64,000 nt of DNA from Dyadobacter chenhuakuii (lineage in GTDB: Bacteria > Bacteroidota > Bacteroidia > Cytophagales > Spirosomataceae). The stretch lies in contig NZ_CP098805.1 in the NCBI RefSeq assembly GCF_023821985.2, positions 5,447,001 through 5,511,000 of the forward strand. Direction: 5' to 3'. The translations under genes and the position numbers were made by a program. Under the pieces are notes generated by a model. That model did not search any database, was not told the DNA's origin, and worked only from the letters and a program-made list of their open reading frames with translations. This document shows, piece by piece, positions 1 through 9,025 of the stretch; positions within the stretch are counted from its first letter, which is position 1, and the number at the start of each line of letters is the position of its first letter.

Positions 1-266
1 TTGGCTTCCACGGCCTTGGCCCGGGCCAGCTTGATGACACAAGCAACAAAGCTGAATGGGTAACTGTTGCAAGCCTGTAATTGGGGTGAGGAAAAGACAC
101 TTACCAACACTTCCTGAGCTAAATGGACCTGCGGCAAAATCTGCAAAATGATGCCATAAGCCATTGCACCATATTTATCATACGCTTCCAGCGAAGTCAT
201 GTTCTCGCTTCGTCTTGCAACTGACTGGCGGTCCACTCCATTTTTGATTGGTTCTAACTCACTCAT
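1..266 (-). CDS. Partial sigma-factor-like protein (N-terminal part)
   Basis: An open frame starts at the ATG at 266 (minus) and runs off the left edge of the window, giving 88 visible residues. After a polar N-terminus, the stretch LEAYDKYGAMAYGIILQIL followed by an A-x-EVL-x-x-VF pattern resembles region 2 of ECF sigma-70 factors (aLYdrYap.lygialril...AeevLqevF). The usual charged promoter-melting residues are not obvious, so it may be a degenerate sigma-like regulator. The resemblance is read by eye and the C-terminal region 4 is outside the window. No other in-frame ATG lies just upstream. The neighbouring HAD gene is divergent. Confidence 0.5.
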   Translation of the reverse strand, partial: MSELEPIKNGVDRQSVARRSENMTSLEAYDKYGAMAYGIILQILPQVHLAQEVLVSVFSSPQLQACNSYPFSFVACVIKLARAKAVEA

Positions 267-570
267 ACATTGTCATATTATTATTGCAAGAAAAGCCAAC
301 TGTATAATGATCCGGCAAATCTAGCTTGCTATTCTTGCAAATAGCGGGAGGTTGGTATAGTAAATTTAACAGAATAACCTGATAAAATGCAATCGGTGAC
401 ATAAAAAGAAGCCGAACTGCTGTTAAATATGTCAAGTGTAATGTTCCATTGCGTTAAATATCGGTCTCGTTTCGCGGTTTACCAAGCTATATTATAAAGA
501 ATAAATACGACGTTGCCTGAAAAGTGATTCGATTCACATTCAGAAAATGTTGATTGTTTATCTTTGCGCG
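267..570. other. Intergenic region between divergent genes
   Basis: This 304-base AT-rich gap separates the leftward sigma-like gene from the rightward HAD gene. I see no convincing small gene or RNA. Two TAnnTTTG-type elements are present: TATCTTTG at 559-566 for the HAD gene, and its reverse complement CAAATCTA at 316-323 for the leftward gene. Neither has a well-spaced TTG partner. Confidence 0.5.
559..566 (+). promoter_or_regulatory. Candidate -7 element of the HAD gene
   Basis: TATCTTTG matches the Bacteroidota -7 consensus TAnnTTTG. It ends only four bases before the ATG at 571, so a transcript starting at the usual distance would be leaderless or nearly so. No clear TTG -33 element is seen at 19-21 bases upstream. 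Confidence 0.4.
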
Positions 571-1227
571 ATGAAAAAAGAAATAGCAGTCATTTTTGAT
601 ATGGATGGCGTGATTTGCCATACCAACCCTTACCACTCCATGGCGTTCCGCGAATTTTTTTCAAAGCGCGACCTGGCTCCGACAGACGAAGAATTTGCGG
701 CACATATGTTTGGGAAAAGCAACAGCTACATTCTCAGTCACTTTTTAAACAGGGTGGTAGAAGGAGATGAGCTTTTGAAAATGGAAGATGAAAAAGAAAG
801 CTTGTTCCGCCAGATCTACGAGCCTTACATTGATCCTATCGAAGGAATTGTCGCTTTTATCAACGACTTGAAAATTAATGGTGCGAAACTTGGCGTAGCA
901 ACGTCGGCGCCGCTGGCAAACCTGGACCTGATCCTGAGCAAAGTGCCTATCCGGGCGCATTTAGGCTCTATAATGGCCAGTGAAAATGTCAGGAAGCACA
1001 AACCGGATCCCGAAGTCTATCTTACCAGCGCTAAAAATCTGGGCGTGGAACCGGATCAATGTGTTGTTTTTGAAGATTCTTTTTCCGGTGTTTCGGCTGC
1101 TATCAATGCAGGAATGCGTGTGGTAGGCGTCCTGAGCTCGCATACGAAGGAAGAGTTACCTCCCTGCAACCTCTATATAGAAAATTACAGGGAGATGTCT
1201 TTTCAGCAAATTCAGGACTTGTTCTGA
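571..1227 (+). CDS. HAD-family hydrolase, beta-phosphoglucomutase-like
   Basis: A 218-residue cytoplasmic HAD phosphatase of subfamily IA. Motif I FDMDGVI is at residues 9-15 with the nucleophile and acid aspartates. A helical cap domain follows. Motif II is TSAP near residue 110, the lysine of motif III is in KHKPDPEVY, and the acidic motif IV is FEDSFSGV. This set is typical of beta-phosphoglucomutase and related small sugar phosphatases. The substrate cannot be told from sequence. I chose the second ATG (571) over the one at 547, because MKKEIAVIFDMDG is the standard beginning and a promoter-like TATCTTTG lies between the two. The gene is convergent with the membrane pair that follows. Confidence 0.85.
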   Translation: MKKEIAVIFDMDGVICHTNPYHSMAFREFFSKRDLAPTDEEFAAHMFGKSNSYILSHFLNRVVEGDELLKMEDEKESLFRQIYEPYIDPIEGIVAFINDLKINGAKLGVATSAPLANLDLILSKVPIRAHLGSIMASENVRKHKPDPEVYLTSAKNLGVEPDQCVVFEDSFSGVSAAINAGMRVVGVLSSHTKEELPPCNLYIENYREMSFQQIQDLF

Positions 1228-1245
1228 GAAGGCTGTTATAAGTGC

Positions 1246-2901
1246 TTATAATGTAACAGCGTCTTTCACTTTTACATCGTACACGCCTGTGAGCACTTTT
1301 GCATTTCGTTTTAATTGCAAAAATATCCGGTAACGACCCGCTTTGGGAAAGGAATAGGGAAATGAAATGCGGTTACCATGATCCATGCCGGACATTGCGC
1401 CGTCCTTGACATCATACATTCCCATTTCGGTCATCAGGAACACTTCTCTTTCTTCCATGGGCATAGCCTTTAATTTAGCCAAGTAACGGTCAATGCTATC
1501 CTGGAACATGGCGGGTGCGGGGGCTTTAACCGTAGTCGCCGTGTCGGCCATGCGGTCCTTGAATGACTTTTCAGCCGCCATCGCAAATGTGCCGGTCGGA
1601 TGCAGGTGAATGTATACGGAGCCATCCGTACGAACAACTGCCACGTGGCCGGTCATGCCAAGATATGGCTCGGGATAACAGGCGCTTCCATCAGGATTAA
1701 AAAATTCAAATGTCAGCTGATACGGCTTTCCTGCGTCCAGCGGCTTGTCAGGTTTGCCTTCCCAAACGGCATAGGAGCCATCTTTAAAGACAGTTTTTGT
1801 GCCCGGCTTGCCGCAAACCACTACATTCTCATCCAATGGCACTGCTCCCGGAGAGTCGATCGGATCGGTCACGACATAAGTGTCTTCCTCTGCGGTCACT
1901 TGAAGCGGGTTGCTTTTTGCTTGCTGCTCAGGAATGTCGATGGTGTCTACAATAGTTTCCGCGAAACCCGATCGTTGTACAATGTCACTGTAAACAAGAT
2001 ACTTCCCGCCTGGTAATTTGGGTAAATAGGCTTCAAATGTCGTGCTATCCTTGCGTTCCGGGTGAATGTGGGCGAAAGCGTCCATTCCAGGCGTACGTAC
2101 GAGAAATGTATGCATGAGCTTGCCATGATCCGGGATCAATGTGCTGAGCATACTGCCACGACGCTGCGAGTGAAAGCCTGTTGTGTCAATTTTTAGCTGA
2201 AAAACCCTTTGATCACCGTTCTCTAAAATGGCCGCGTTTCCCTGGATCGGCCGGTAAAGCCATTGCTTGTATTCTTCCGCCCAGCTATCCCACCAGCTGC
2301 TTCCGCCGTATAAAATGACCGAACATAGCACGGTTGCAATCCCCATATTCACCCAGCGCTTTCTTTTTTGCGCAAATGTCAATGTCTCGCCTGGCCTTAA
2401 AATGCCGTCGCTGACGCTTGCGCCAATGGTGGTGATCATTAACAAAAACAGCAGCACACCCAGAATGCTCAAACCAATCCCTAAATGTTTCGGCATTTCA
2501 CGTTCCGCCGTTGAAACGGCAACAATAGGAACGATCAGCTCACCTTTTCCTTGTTCGCCTTCAACCTGGATCTGGGCGGAGGACGATCCCCATTCCATCA
2601 GCCAAACGGCACCCTGAAATTGTCCGGTTTGCCCTGCAACCTGTGCCAGTTCGTCGGGTGACGGAGCGCCTTTGTCCCCGGAATAAAAGTAAATGGGCCT
2701 TGCAAGCACTTTTTTAGCAATGCCATTTTCGATGAAAACCGTGATTTTTGCAGTCCCTGGAATCACATCGGGCGGCTCCACGCTCACAAGCACTTTATAG
2801 GGGCCCGCCTGTCCCTGCATTTGCACACCAGCACTTCCGACGTGCGCTTTTGCTGTCATACCAACAGCCAAAAGCATGATGATTAAGATAAGATTTTTCA
2901 T
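1246..2901 (-). CDS. Membrane-anchored protein with His-rich motifs, function unknown
   Basis: A 551-residue protein with an N-terminal signal peptide (MKNLILIIMLLAVGMTAKA). A roughly 110-residue extracytoplasmic domain follows, then two membrane segments (about residues 138-160 and 186-206) and a long C-terminal extracytoplasmic part. That part carries HAHIHP, YIHLHP and MSGMDHG, clusters of His and Met that suggest metal (perhaps copper) binding; this is inference. I do not recognise a named family. It overlaps the upstream membrane gene by four bases (ATGA), so the two are almost certainly co-translated and probably work together. It converges with the HAD gene. Confidence 0.75.
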   Translation of the reverse strand: MKNLILIIMLLAVGMTAKAHVGSAGVQMQGQAGPYKVLVSVEPPDVIPGTAKITVFIENGIAKKVLARPIYFYSGDKGAPSPDELAQVAGQTGQFQGAVWLMEWGSSSAQIQVEGEQGKGELIVPIVAVSTAEREMPKHLGIGLSILGVLLFLLMITTIGASVSDGILRPGETLTFAQKRKRWVNMGIATVLCSVILYGGSSWWDSWAEEYKQWLYRPIQGNAAILENGDQRVFQLKIDTTGFHSQRRGSMLSTLIPDHGKLMHTFLVRTPGMDAFAHIHPERKDSTTFEAYLPKLPGGKYLVYSDIVQRSGFAETIVDTIDIPEQQAKSNPLQVTAEEDTYVVTDPIDSPGAVPLDENVVVCGKPGTKTVFKDGSYAVWEGKPDKPLDAGKPYQLTFEFFNPDGSACYPEPYLGMTGHVAVVRTDGSVYIHLHPTGTFAMAAEKSFKDRMADTATTVKAPAPAMFQDSIDRYLAKLKAMPMEEREVFLMTEMGMYDVKDGAMSGMDHGNRISFPYSFPKAGRYRIFLQLKRNAKVLTGVYDVKVKDAVTL

Positions 2902-4115
2902 CGTTGAATTTTATGCATCCAGTTACCCCAGGCCAAACCAATACGTGTTGAAATCAAACTGGCGATCAATGCAATGCCTAGTCCTTGCAGCAGTTCAGAT
3001 GTCGTTTCCAGCCACGGGCCAAATTTGTAGCGATACTCCCAGTCAGGGCTGTTGCCGAAATACCAGTAATGGCTGCCAAAAAACCAGTTTCGGGCATAAG
3101 GCGATTCCATCAGGAATGATCCGAAAAACCATTGGAATACAGAAAAAACAATGATAAAGGCGCTTCCCAGAAGCAATGTAAGCTTCCAATCATTCAAATA
3201 ACCGAAGCGATTACGCAAAAGATCAATGGTTATGGCTGGAATAATAAGCAGAAGTGGAAACTGGAATCCCTGATAATGATCAATGTGATTCAGGATCGGG
3301 CCTAGCTTGGGTTCCGCGGGAAAGAGGGGAATGATCCAAAGGGTCATCAACATTAATATTGTGTAAACGGTTGTCGCGGCGGTAATCGCCCATTTGTGCT
3401 TCACCGCTTTTCCGATAGCCATTAAAAAAAGCGGAAATCCTGCGCCAACACATTGGTAAAGGCTGGAATGGTGCATCCACATCCGACCAAGACTTTCAGA
3501 AAGCAATGTATACCAAATGGTTAACAGGAAGCCCGCAGACAATGCGAAAAGCCAGAACAGTCTTTTGTCCCAAAATTTTGTTTTGTCAAAAGAATGCGCA
3601 AGCCTTAGTTTCAATTGATTCTTGACCGCAATAACGCTGATCAGGGCACCAAACTGAATGCCTATCATGCCCAAAAGCAGCACGGTGTGCGGTGGGGACA
3701 AAATAGTAACATCCAGCCCGTAAGTGTTGTGCCACCAGTCGTCGAACGGGGCGGAAGTGAGCATGGCTAATGCACCCCAAACGCAGAATAAAGAGCCGAG
3801 TGAGCTATAAAAAAAGCCCCATATCTTGACACTGGCGGCTTTTTCCAAATCGCTGCCCCAGAATGTTTTACGTAAAATTTCATATCCCGAGAATAATCCT
3901 GCAACCACAGCGCCCAGATAAATAACCAGGTGAGGCGGAGATAGCAGTCCGTCGCGGCCGATGCTTATGTGCCAGCAAATGTCCCAGATGAGGCCGGTTA
4001 TGACGCAAAAAGAAGCAAAAACAGTGGCGTAAATGTAAACAGGAATGTCCGGAGCTGCATGAAGCGGGACGACGCGGCCTCCGATGGCTGGCGGAGGGCC
4101 CATAGTAGTTTCCAT
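2898..4115 (-). CDS. Polytopic membrane protein with duplicated W-H/G-x-D/SPPH motif, function unknown
   Basis: A 405-residue integral membrane protein with about ten hydrophobic segments. It contains an internal duplication: D45-x2-W48-H49-x3-G53-x-D55-x3-SPPH (59-62), and D125-x2-W128-H129-x3-G133-x-D135-x4-SPPH (140-143). Each copy sits at the start of a membrane helix and carries two histidines and two aspartates, which looks like a metal or cofactor site. A further HH pair lies near residue 190. No established family comes to mind. The stop codon overlaps the start of the 551-residue partner (ATGA). The ATG at 4115 is used; METTMG precedes the conserved part directly. Confidence 0.75.
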   Translation of the reverse strand: METTMGPPPAIGGRVVPLHAAPDIPVYIYATVFASFCVITGLIWDICWHISIGRDGLLSPPHLVIYLGAVVAGLFSGYEILRKTFWGSDLEKAASVKIWGFFYSSLGSLFCVWGALAMLTSAPFDDWWHNTYGLDVTILSPPHTVLLLGMIGIQFGALISVIAVKNQLKLRLAHSFDKTKFWDKRLFWLFALSAGFLLTIWYTLLSESLGRMWMHHSSLYQCVGAGFPLFLMAIGKAVKHKWAITAATTVYTILMLMTLWIIPLFPAEPKLGPILNHIDHYQGFQFPLLLIIPAITIDLLRNRFGYLNDWKLTLLLGSAFIIVFSVFQWFFGSFLMESPYARNWFFGSHYWYFGNSPDWEYRYKFGPWLETTSELLQGLGIALIASLISTRIGLAWGNWMHKIQR

Positions 4116-4221
4116 AGGTTGCGAAAAGGATTTTGGCTTTGATTATTGTTGCAAAAGAGACAGTCAGCCAGTACTTTACCCCTATGTGTATGGAAAAATA
4201 TCAAGCGGCCAGTAAATTGGA

Positions 4222-4857
4222 TTAAAACGGCCGCATCGCTTTTACAAACCTGCCTTTGAAATAATTGGAAAAAAGATTGTCCTCCCGCACGCCGCGCGAT
4301 GTGGAAGCGTGTATAAACATAATTTCTTCCTGGTTACGGACGTCGGTAACAATGCCGGCGTGAGAGACATAGCCTTCTTTTCCGGCTTCGGGTACAAAAA
4401 ACAGCCAGTCGCCCGGCTTAATGTCCTTGATGCTGCTCACTTCCCGGCCAAATTCAGATTGCTGCCAGGAAATGCGTGGCACTTTTACACCGATTTCGGA
4501 ATAAACGGAGCAGATCAGGCCGGAACAATCAATGCCGTTTTTATCATTTCCACCCGAGCGGTAGGGCGTTCCCGCGTAAGTCCGCGCCACCTCAACCACT
4601 TGCGGAACTGCTGTTGGAGGAAAATCGCCTGGCTTGCTATATGTTGGTTTTGAAGATGTTGCAGGTTTTCTGGCCGGCGTCCTTGCGGGGGGTCTGCGTG
4701 CGACGGTGCCACGCGATCGGGACGATTTTGACGGGGAATATCTTGAAGAATTCGATCTTTCCGGCGTTTTCCGAAGCGTGTCGCAGGCAGTTAGAAATAA
4801 GGTTAATGCGAGTGTGCAGATTAAGAAATAAGGTTGTCGGGAAATTTGGATCTTCAT
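4222..4857 (-). CDS. NlpC/P60-family cell-wall hydrolase, lipoprotein
   Basis: A 211-residue lipoprotein with a signal sequence ending in the lipobox LTAC (Cys25). A Ser/Pro/Arg-rich linker covers residues 30-85 and a C-terminal NlpC/P60 papain-like peptidase domain begins near residue 86. The catalytic triad is readable: C111 in DCSGL, H166 in SHAGIV and H183 in FIHAS. These enzymes cut D-Glu to diamino-acid bonds in peptidoglycan stem peptides; here the protein would be tethered to a membrane facing the periplasm. I start at 4857 (MKIQISRQ) rather than 4893, because this puts the signal peptide at the N-terminus. It is divergent from the FAH gene. Confidence 0.85.
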   Translation of the reverse strand: MKIQISRQPYFLICTLALTLFLTACDTLRKTPERSNSSRYSPSKSSRSRGTVARRPPARTPARKPATSSKPTYSKPGDFPPTAVPQVVEVARTYAGTPYRSGGNDKNGIDCSGLICSVYSEIGVKVPRISWQQSEFGREVSSIKDIKPGDWLFFVPEAGKEGYVSHAGIVTDVRNQEEIMFIHASTSRGVREDNLFSNYFKGRFVKAMRPF

Positions 4858-4978
4858 GCGCAAGCTTTCTGTTAATAACGATACTTTCCTCAAAAATATT
4901 AAACATTTCCGAAGCAGATTTGGCGAATAACGGTAGTTTTGTTGTGTTTTTACTCATTCCAAATTTTATTTGCTCCTA

Positions 4979-5590
4979 ATGAAAATTATTTGTGTAGGCA
5001 GGAATTATACCGAGCATATAGCTGAATTAAATAACGAAAAACCCGACGCTCCCGTAATTTTTTTGAAGCCCGAAACGGCGCAGGTGCGGGCCGGAGAACC
5101 CTTCTTTTATCCCGATTTTTCAAAGGATGTACATTACGAAGTCGAGCTCGTGGTGAAAATAAACCGCGTAGGAAAGAACATTGAAGAGCGGTTTGCACAT
5201 AAATATTACGACGAGATAGGCGTAGGCATCGACTTCACCGCCAGGGATTTGCAGTCAGAATTGAAGGCCAAAGGCTTGCCGTGGGAATTGGCAAAAGCAT
5301 TCAATGGTTCGGCACCGGTCTCTGAATTCGTTCCGATCTCGGATTATGAAGACATTCAAAACCTGAATTTTAGCCTCGATGTAAATGGTGAAGAGCGCCA
5401 GAACGGCAACTCGTCCATGATGCTTTACCGCATTAATTACCTGATCTCCTTTGTCTCCAAATATTTTATGCTTAAAAAAGGAGACCTGATTTTCACCGGA
5501 ACGCCAAAAGGAGTAGGGCCTGTGCAAATCGGCGACAAGCTTACTGCGTCCATTGAGGGCAAGAAGATGCTTGAATTATTCGTTAGGTAA
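4979..5590 (+). CDS. Fumarylacetoacetate hydrolase (FAH) family protein
   Basis: A 203-residue protein of the FAH superfamily, in the short acylpyruvase / 2-hydroxyhepta-2,4-diene-1,7-dioate isomerase-like group. It begins with the typical MKIICVGRNYxxH. The metal-binding acidic residues lie in HYEVELV and in GIDFTARDLQ, and the C-terminal TGTPKGVGP loop is characteristic. Members cleave or tautomerise 2,4-dioxo acids with a divalent metal; the natural substrate is uncertain (oxaloacetate tautomerase or acylpyruvate hydrolase are possible). The start at 4979 matches the family N-terminus. The M23 peptidase follows on the same strand. Confidence 0.85.
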   Translation: MKIICVGRNYTEHIAELNNEKPDAPVIFLKPETAQVRAGEPFFYPDFSKDVHYEVELVVKINRVGKNIEERFAHKYYDEIGVGIDFTARDLQSELKAKGLPWELAKAFNGSAPVSEFVPISDYEDIQNLNFSLDVNGEERQNGNSSMMLYRINYLISFVSKYFMLKKGDLIFTGTPKGVGPVQIGDKLTASIEGKKMLELFVR

Positions 5591-5642
5591 ACCTTGATCT
5601 TCTATTCGGTTGCAGGGTCGTTCATCCATACACTTCGTTTTC

Positions 5643-7601
5643 ATGCATTATCATTTTCGGGCAATGGTCCGTATTGGTTTGTTATTGTCGGGCTTCATGG
5701 GCTTATGCCTTACTTCTTTTGCCCAAACACAAACGTATCCAAAAGGTTATTACCAATTTCCGATCCGGCCGGGGCTTGCCAATTCGCTTGCCGGCGGGCT
5801 CGGTGACCTGCGCAGCAATCACTTTCACGCCGGGCTGGACATTCGTACCGAGCAGCGCGAAGGCCTGAATGTGTACGCGGCTGCGGAAGGCTATGTTTAC
5901 AAAGTGGCCGTTCAGCGGAGTGGTTACGGCAATGTGATCTATTTGCGGCATCCCAATGGTCAGACAACGGTTTACGGGCATTTATTGAAATTCAGTGATC
6001 CTTTGGCGACCTATGTGCGTGAAGAGCAGTACAAAAAACAGACATTCGAAATCGACCTCTTTCCGGAGGCGGGGAAATTCAGCTTCAAAAAAGGTGAAAT
6101 CATAGCGCTTTCCGGCAACACGGGTGGTTCTGCGGGACCGCATTTGCATTTTGAGATCCGCGATTCCAAGGACAATTTTCTGAATCCTTTGTATTTTGGA
6201 TTTAATGAAATCAAGGATGTTACGCCTCCGAAATTTGTCAATCTGGCGATCCGGCCGCTGGACATTAACGGACGGCTTAATGGTCAGTTTGGTCGGAAGG
6301 TTTACTCGCCGGTTAAGCTGAAAGATGGTTCTTACAGGCTTGCGGACACGGTTTCAGCAACGGGAATATTGGGCATTGATATGGTGGCGCACGACCAGAT
6401 GACGGGCACAGGGTTTCGCTATGGTTTGCAATGCATTGAGATTAAAATGGATGGAAATGAAGTTTTTTCCTACAACATTGAGATTTTTCCCAACACCGCT
6501 ACAAGGGATTATAACAACCTCATCGACTACGAAACGGAGCAAAAAACCGGGCAGCGTTATCTCAAATGCTACGTTCCGGACGGTAATAATTTCAATTTAT
6601 ATAAAACCAATGCGATTAACGGCAAGCTGAACATTACTGATACACTGCTTCATGAAGTGCGCATTAAAATCACCGATTCCTACGAGAATGCGTCCGAGCT
6701 CGTTTTCGTTATCAAAGGTGAACCGCAAAATCCGCCACTTCCGGTTTACGACGTAGAAATAAATCCGGAATACATTCAGACCGATGTGCAGGAAAATACA
6801 TTGGTCATTAAAGCAAAATATTACCGCAGCGCGATCCCTTTTGCAACCTTGTATTCCAATGGTAAGGAAGTGAAAAAAGAGCCTGATTTGTATGCGGATG
6901 AGTCGGCCGTCTTTTTGACAGATTTAAGGAAATACATGCCTGACTCAGTCAAAATAGGCAAGACGACGGTGAAAACTTTTCTGCGAAGCCAGATTTTTCC
7001 CGCAGTTGCATCCAGTTATAAGGCAGACAAATGGTCGGTGGATTTTCGGAACACGAGTATTTTTGACACCTTATTCCTTACCGGGCAGCAAAATTTCAAT
7101 GCGCTGACCATTAACAACCGGGGAACAGCGCTCAAAGATTATATATCCGTATCATTCAAACCGGAAACTGTCCCTGAAAACAAGGAAAGAACGCGCGTTT
7201 ACCGCTATATTGATGGTTACTATCGGTTTTTGGGAGGTGCATGGGCGGATGACGAAATCAAATTTGAAACCCGGGAGCTCGGAACATTTGTTATCCAGGC
7301 AGACACCGTTCCGCCCAAGATCCGGCTTGTGGAGCATAGTAAGGACAGGATCCGCGGATTTATCGGCGATGCCACTTCCGGAGTAGATCATTATAAAGCA
7401 TTGGTAAACGGGGAATGGGTGCTGATGAATTTTGATTCCAAAAAAGGCTATATCTGGTCTGAAAAGATGGATCCAACGGTGCCATTTGAAGGCGAACTAA
7501 CGCTTGAAGTGACCGATAGGGCAGGAAATAGTACTATCTTGCAAACCGAATTGAAAGATCTGCCGGTTGCGCGGAAAAAAACGAAAAAACGAAAAAAGTA
7601 A
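5643..7601 (+). CDS. M23-family (LytM-like) metallopeptidase, secreted
   Basis: About 652 residues with an N-terminal signal peptide (VRIGLLLSGFMGLCLTSFAQ). An M23 zinc endopeptidase domain follows close to the N-terminus. The zinc ligands are in NHFHAGLDI (HxxxD) and the C-terminal HLHFE motif is in GPHLHFEIRD. The rest, over 400 residues, is beta-rich with no recognised catalytic motif and ends in a Lys/Arg-rich tail (ARKKTKKRKK). It is likely to trim peptidoglycan or to activate such enzymes. In-frame starts exist at 5610, 5643 and 5664; 5643 or 5664 gives the best signal peptide. The bcp gene starts five bases after the stop. Confidence 0.85.
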   Translation: MHYHFRAMVRIGLLLSGFMGLCLTSFAQTQTYPKGYYQFPIRPGLANSLAGGLGDLRSNHFHAGLDIRTEQREGLNVYAAAEGYVYKVAVQRSGYGNVIYLRHPNGQTTVYGHLLKFSDPLATYVREEQYKKQTFEIDLFPEAGKFSFKKGEIIALSGNTGGSAGPHLHFEIRDSKDNFLNPLYFGFNEIKDVTPPKFVNLAIRPLDINGRLNGQFGRKVYSPVKLKDGSYRLADTVSATGILGIDMVAHDQMTGTGFRYGLQCIEIKMDGNEVFSYNIEIFPNTATRDYNNLIDYETEQKTGQRYLKCYVPDGNNFNLYKTNAINGKLNITDTLLHEVRIKITDSYENASELVFVIKGEPQNPPLPVYDVEINPEYIQTDVQENTLVIKAKYYRSAIPFATLYSNGKEVKKEPDLYADESAVFLTDLRKYMPDSVKIGKTTVKTFLRSQIFPAVASSYKADKWSVDFRNTSIFDTLFLTGQQNFNALTINNRGTALKDYISVSFKPETVPENKERTRVYRYIDGYYRFLGGAWADDEIKFETRELGTFVIQADTVPPKIRLVEHSKDRIRGFIGDATSGVDHYKALVNGEWVLMNFDSKKGYIWSEKMDPTVPFEGELTLEVTDRAGNSTILQTELKDLPVARKKTKKRKK

Positions 7602-7605
7602 AAGT

Positions 7606-8064
7606 ATGGGACTTCAAGTTGGCGATTCCGCCCCAGCGTTTTCTGCTAAGGATCAGGATGGTAATGAAGTGAAACTTTCTGATTTTAAAGGAGAAAAAGT
7701 CATTCTTTACTTTTATCCAAAAGACGATACGCCCAGTTGCACAGCTCAGGCCTGTAACCTCCGCGACAACTACGATGTGCTTTTGAAAAAGAACTACAAA
7801 GTTTTGGGTGTAAGTGCAGATGATGAGAAATCGCATCAGAAATTCATTAAGAAATTCAACCTGCCTTTTCCGCTACTCGCTGATACTGACCAGAAAATAG
7901 TGAATGATTATGGTGTCTGGGCTTTGAAAAAAACTTTTGGCCACGAATATATGGGCATTGTCCGCACAACATTCGTCATTGATGAAAATGGGATCATTGA
8001 AGAAGTTGTTCAAAAAGTGAATACAAAGAATCACACTGATCAAATTCTTAACAAAAGTGAATAA
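7606..8064 (+). CDS. bcp: Thioredoxin-dependent thiol peroxidase (Bcp/PrxQ)
   Basis: A 152-residue peroxiredoxin of the BCP/PrxQ class. It reduces hydrogen peroxide and organic hydroperoxides in the cytoplasm using thioredoxin. The peroxidatic Cys45 is in the motif TPSCTAQAC and the candidate resolving Cys50 lies five residues later, the classic BCP pattern followed by LRDN. GVSADDEKSHQKF and the C-terminal RTTFVID are also typical. The start at 7606 (MGLQVGDSAPAF) gives the family length, and it lies five bases after the M23 peptidase stop, so the two are probably co-transcribed. Confidence 0.93.
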   Translation: MGLQVGDSAPAFSAKDQDGNEVKLSDFKGEKVILYFYPKDDTPSCTAQACNLRDNYDVLLKKNYKVLGVSADDEKSHQKFIKKFNLPFPLLADTDQKIVNDYGVWALKKTFGHEYMGIVRTTFVIDENGIIEEVVQKVNTKNHTDQILNKSE

Positions 8065-8158
8065 TAAAGAGTCATTCTCAAAGCCGTAATAATAGGACAT
8101 TTACGTGCAGAAAATGGACGCTCAAAGAACGTATTTGATAAATAGAAAATCGATAAAC

Positions 8159-9016
8159 ATGGAAGTTGAACAATTAGAGAAAGTTGCCTCACAAGTTCGC
8201 AGGGACATTGTCCGTATGGTGCATGGCTGCCAGTCGGGACACCCGGGAGGTTCACTGGGCTGTACAGAATTACTTGTGGCGCTTTATTTTGAGCGTATGC
8301 AATTGAAAGAACAGGACGGTAAGCCAGTTTTTGACATGAATGGTAAGGATGAAGATTTGTTTTTCCTTTCCAATGGACATATTTCACCGGTTTGGTATAG
8401 CACACTTGCACGCAAGGGATATTTTCCGGTGGAAGAAATGGCAACATTCCGCAAGCTGGATTCGCGTCTGCAAGGTCACCCGACCACGCACGAGCACCTG
8501 GAAGGCATCCGCATTGCATCGGGATCACTGGGACAAGGAATGTCCGTGGCGATCGGCGCTGCAATGGCGAAGAAACTGAATGGTGATAAAGGACATGTTT
8601 ACGTGCTCATGGGCGATGGTGAGCAGCAGGAAGGCCAGGTTTGGGAAGCAGCCACATTCGCGCCGCACCACCAGATCGACAACCTCGTAGCATTCATTGA
8701 CCTCAACGGCCAGCAAATCGACGGCCCGACAGTGAAAGTAATGAACAACCGCGACCTGGGTGCTAAATACGAAGCATTCGGCTGGGAAGTGATTTCTATC
8801 GAAGAAGGCAACGATATGGCTTCTGTGCTGAAAGGTCTTTACGAAGCAAAAAGCAGGATGGGACACGGCAGACCAATTATGGTTTTGCTGCACACCGGAA
8901 TGGGTTATGGTGTTGATTTCATGATGGGCAGCCACAAATGGCACGGCGTAGCACCTAATGATGAGCAACTTGCAGCAGCGCTGGGCCAGTTGGAAGAAAC
9001 TATGGGAGACTATTAA
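8159..9016 (+). CDS. Transketolase, N-terminal (TPP-binding) subunit
   Basis: A 285-residue protein matching the N-terminal half of transketolase, which moves two-carbon units between sugar phosphates in the pentose phosphate pathway. GHPGGSLG lies near the N-terminus, and the thiamine diphosphate motif GDGEQQEGQVWEA is followed by a downstream LNGQQIDG. The other half is encoded by the next gene nine bases later, so the enzyme is a split two-subunit form, as in many Bacteroidota, Firmicutes and archaea. I start at 8159 (MEVEQLEKVAS), since the 18 residues before it are not family-like. Confidence 0.92.
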   Translation: MEVEQLEKVASQVRRDIVRMVHGCQSGHPGGSLGCTELLVALYFERMQLKEQDGKPVFDMNGKDEDLFFLSNGHISPVWYSTLARKGYFPVEEMATFRKLDSRLQGHPTTHEHLEGIRIASGSLGQGMSVAIGAAMAKKLNGDKGHVYVLMGDGEQQEGQVWEAATFAPHHQIDNLVAFIDLNGQQIDGPTVKVMNNRDLGAKYEAFGWEVISIEEGNDMASVLKGLYEAKSRMGHGRPIMVLLHTGMGYGVDFMMGSHKWHGVAPNDEQLAAALGQLEETMGDY

Positions 9017-9025
9017 TTATATACA

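Noticed and set aside
8040-8564. 174-residue open frame on the minus strand, opposite transketolase
   Set aside because: It overlaps the transketolase start and bcp end, and it is proline- and cysteine-rich without any family pattern.
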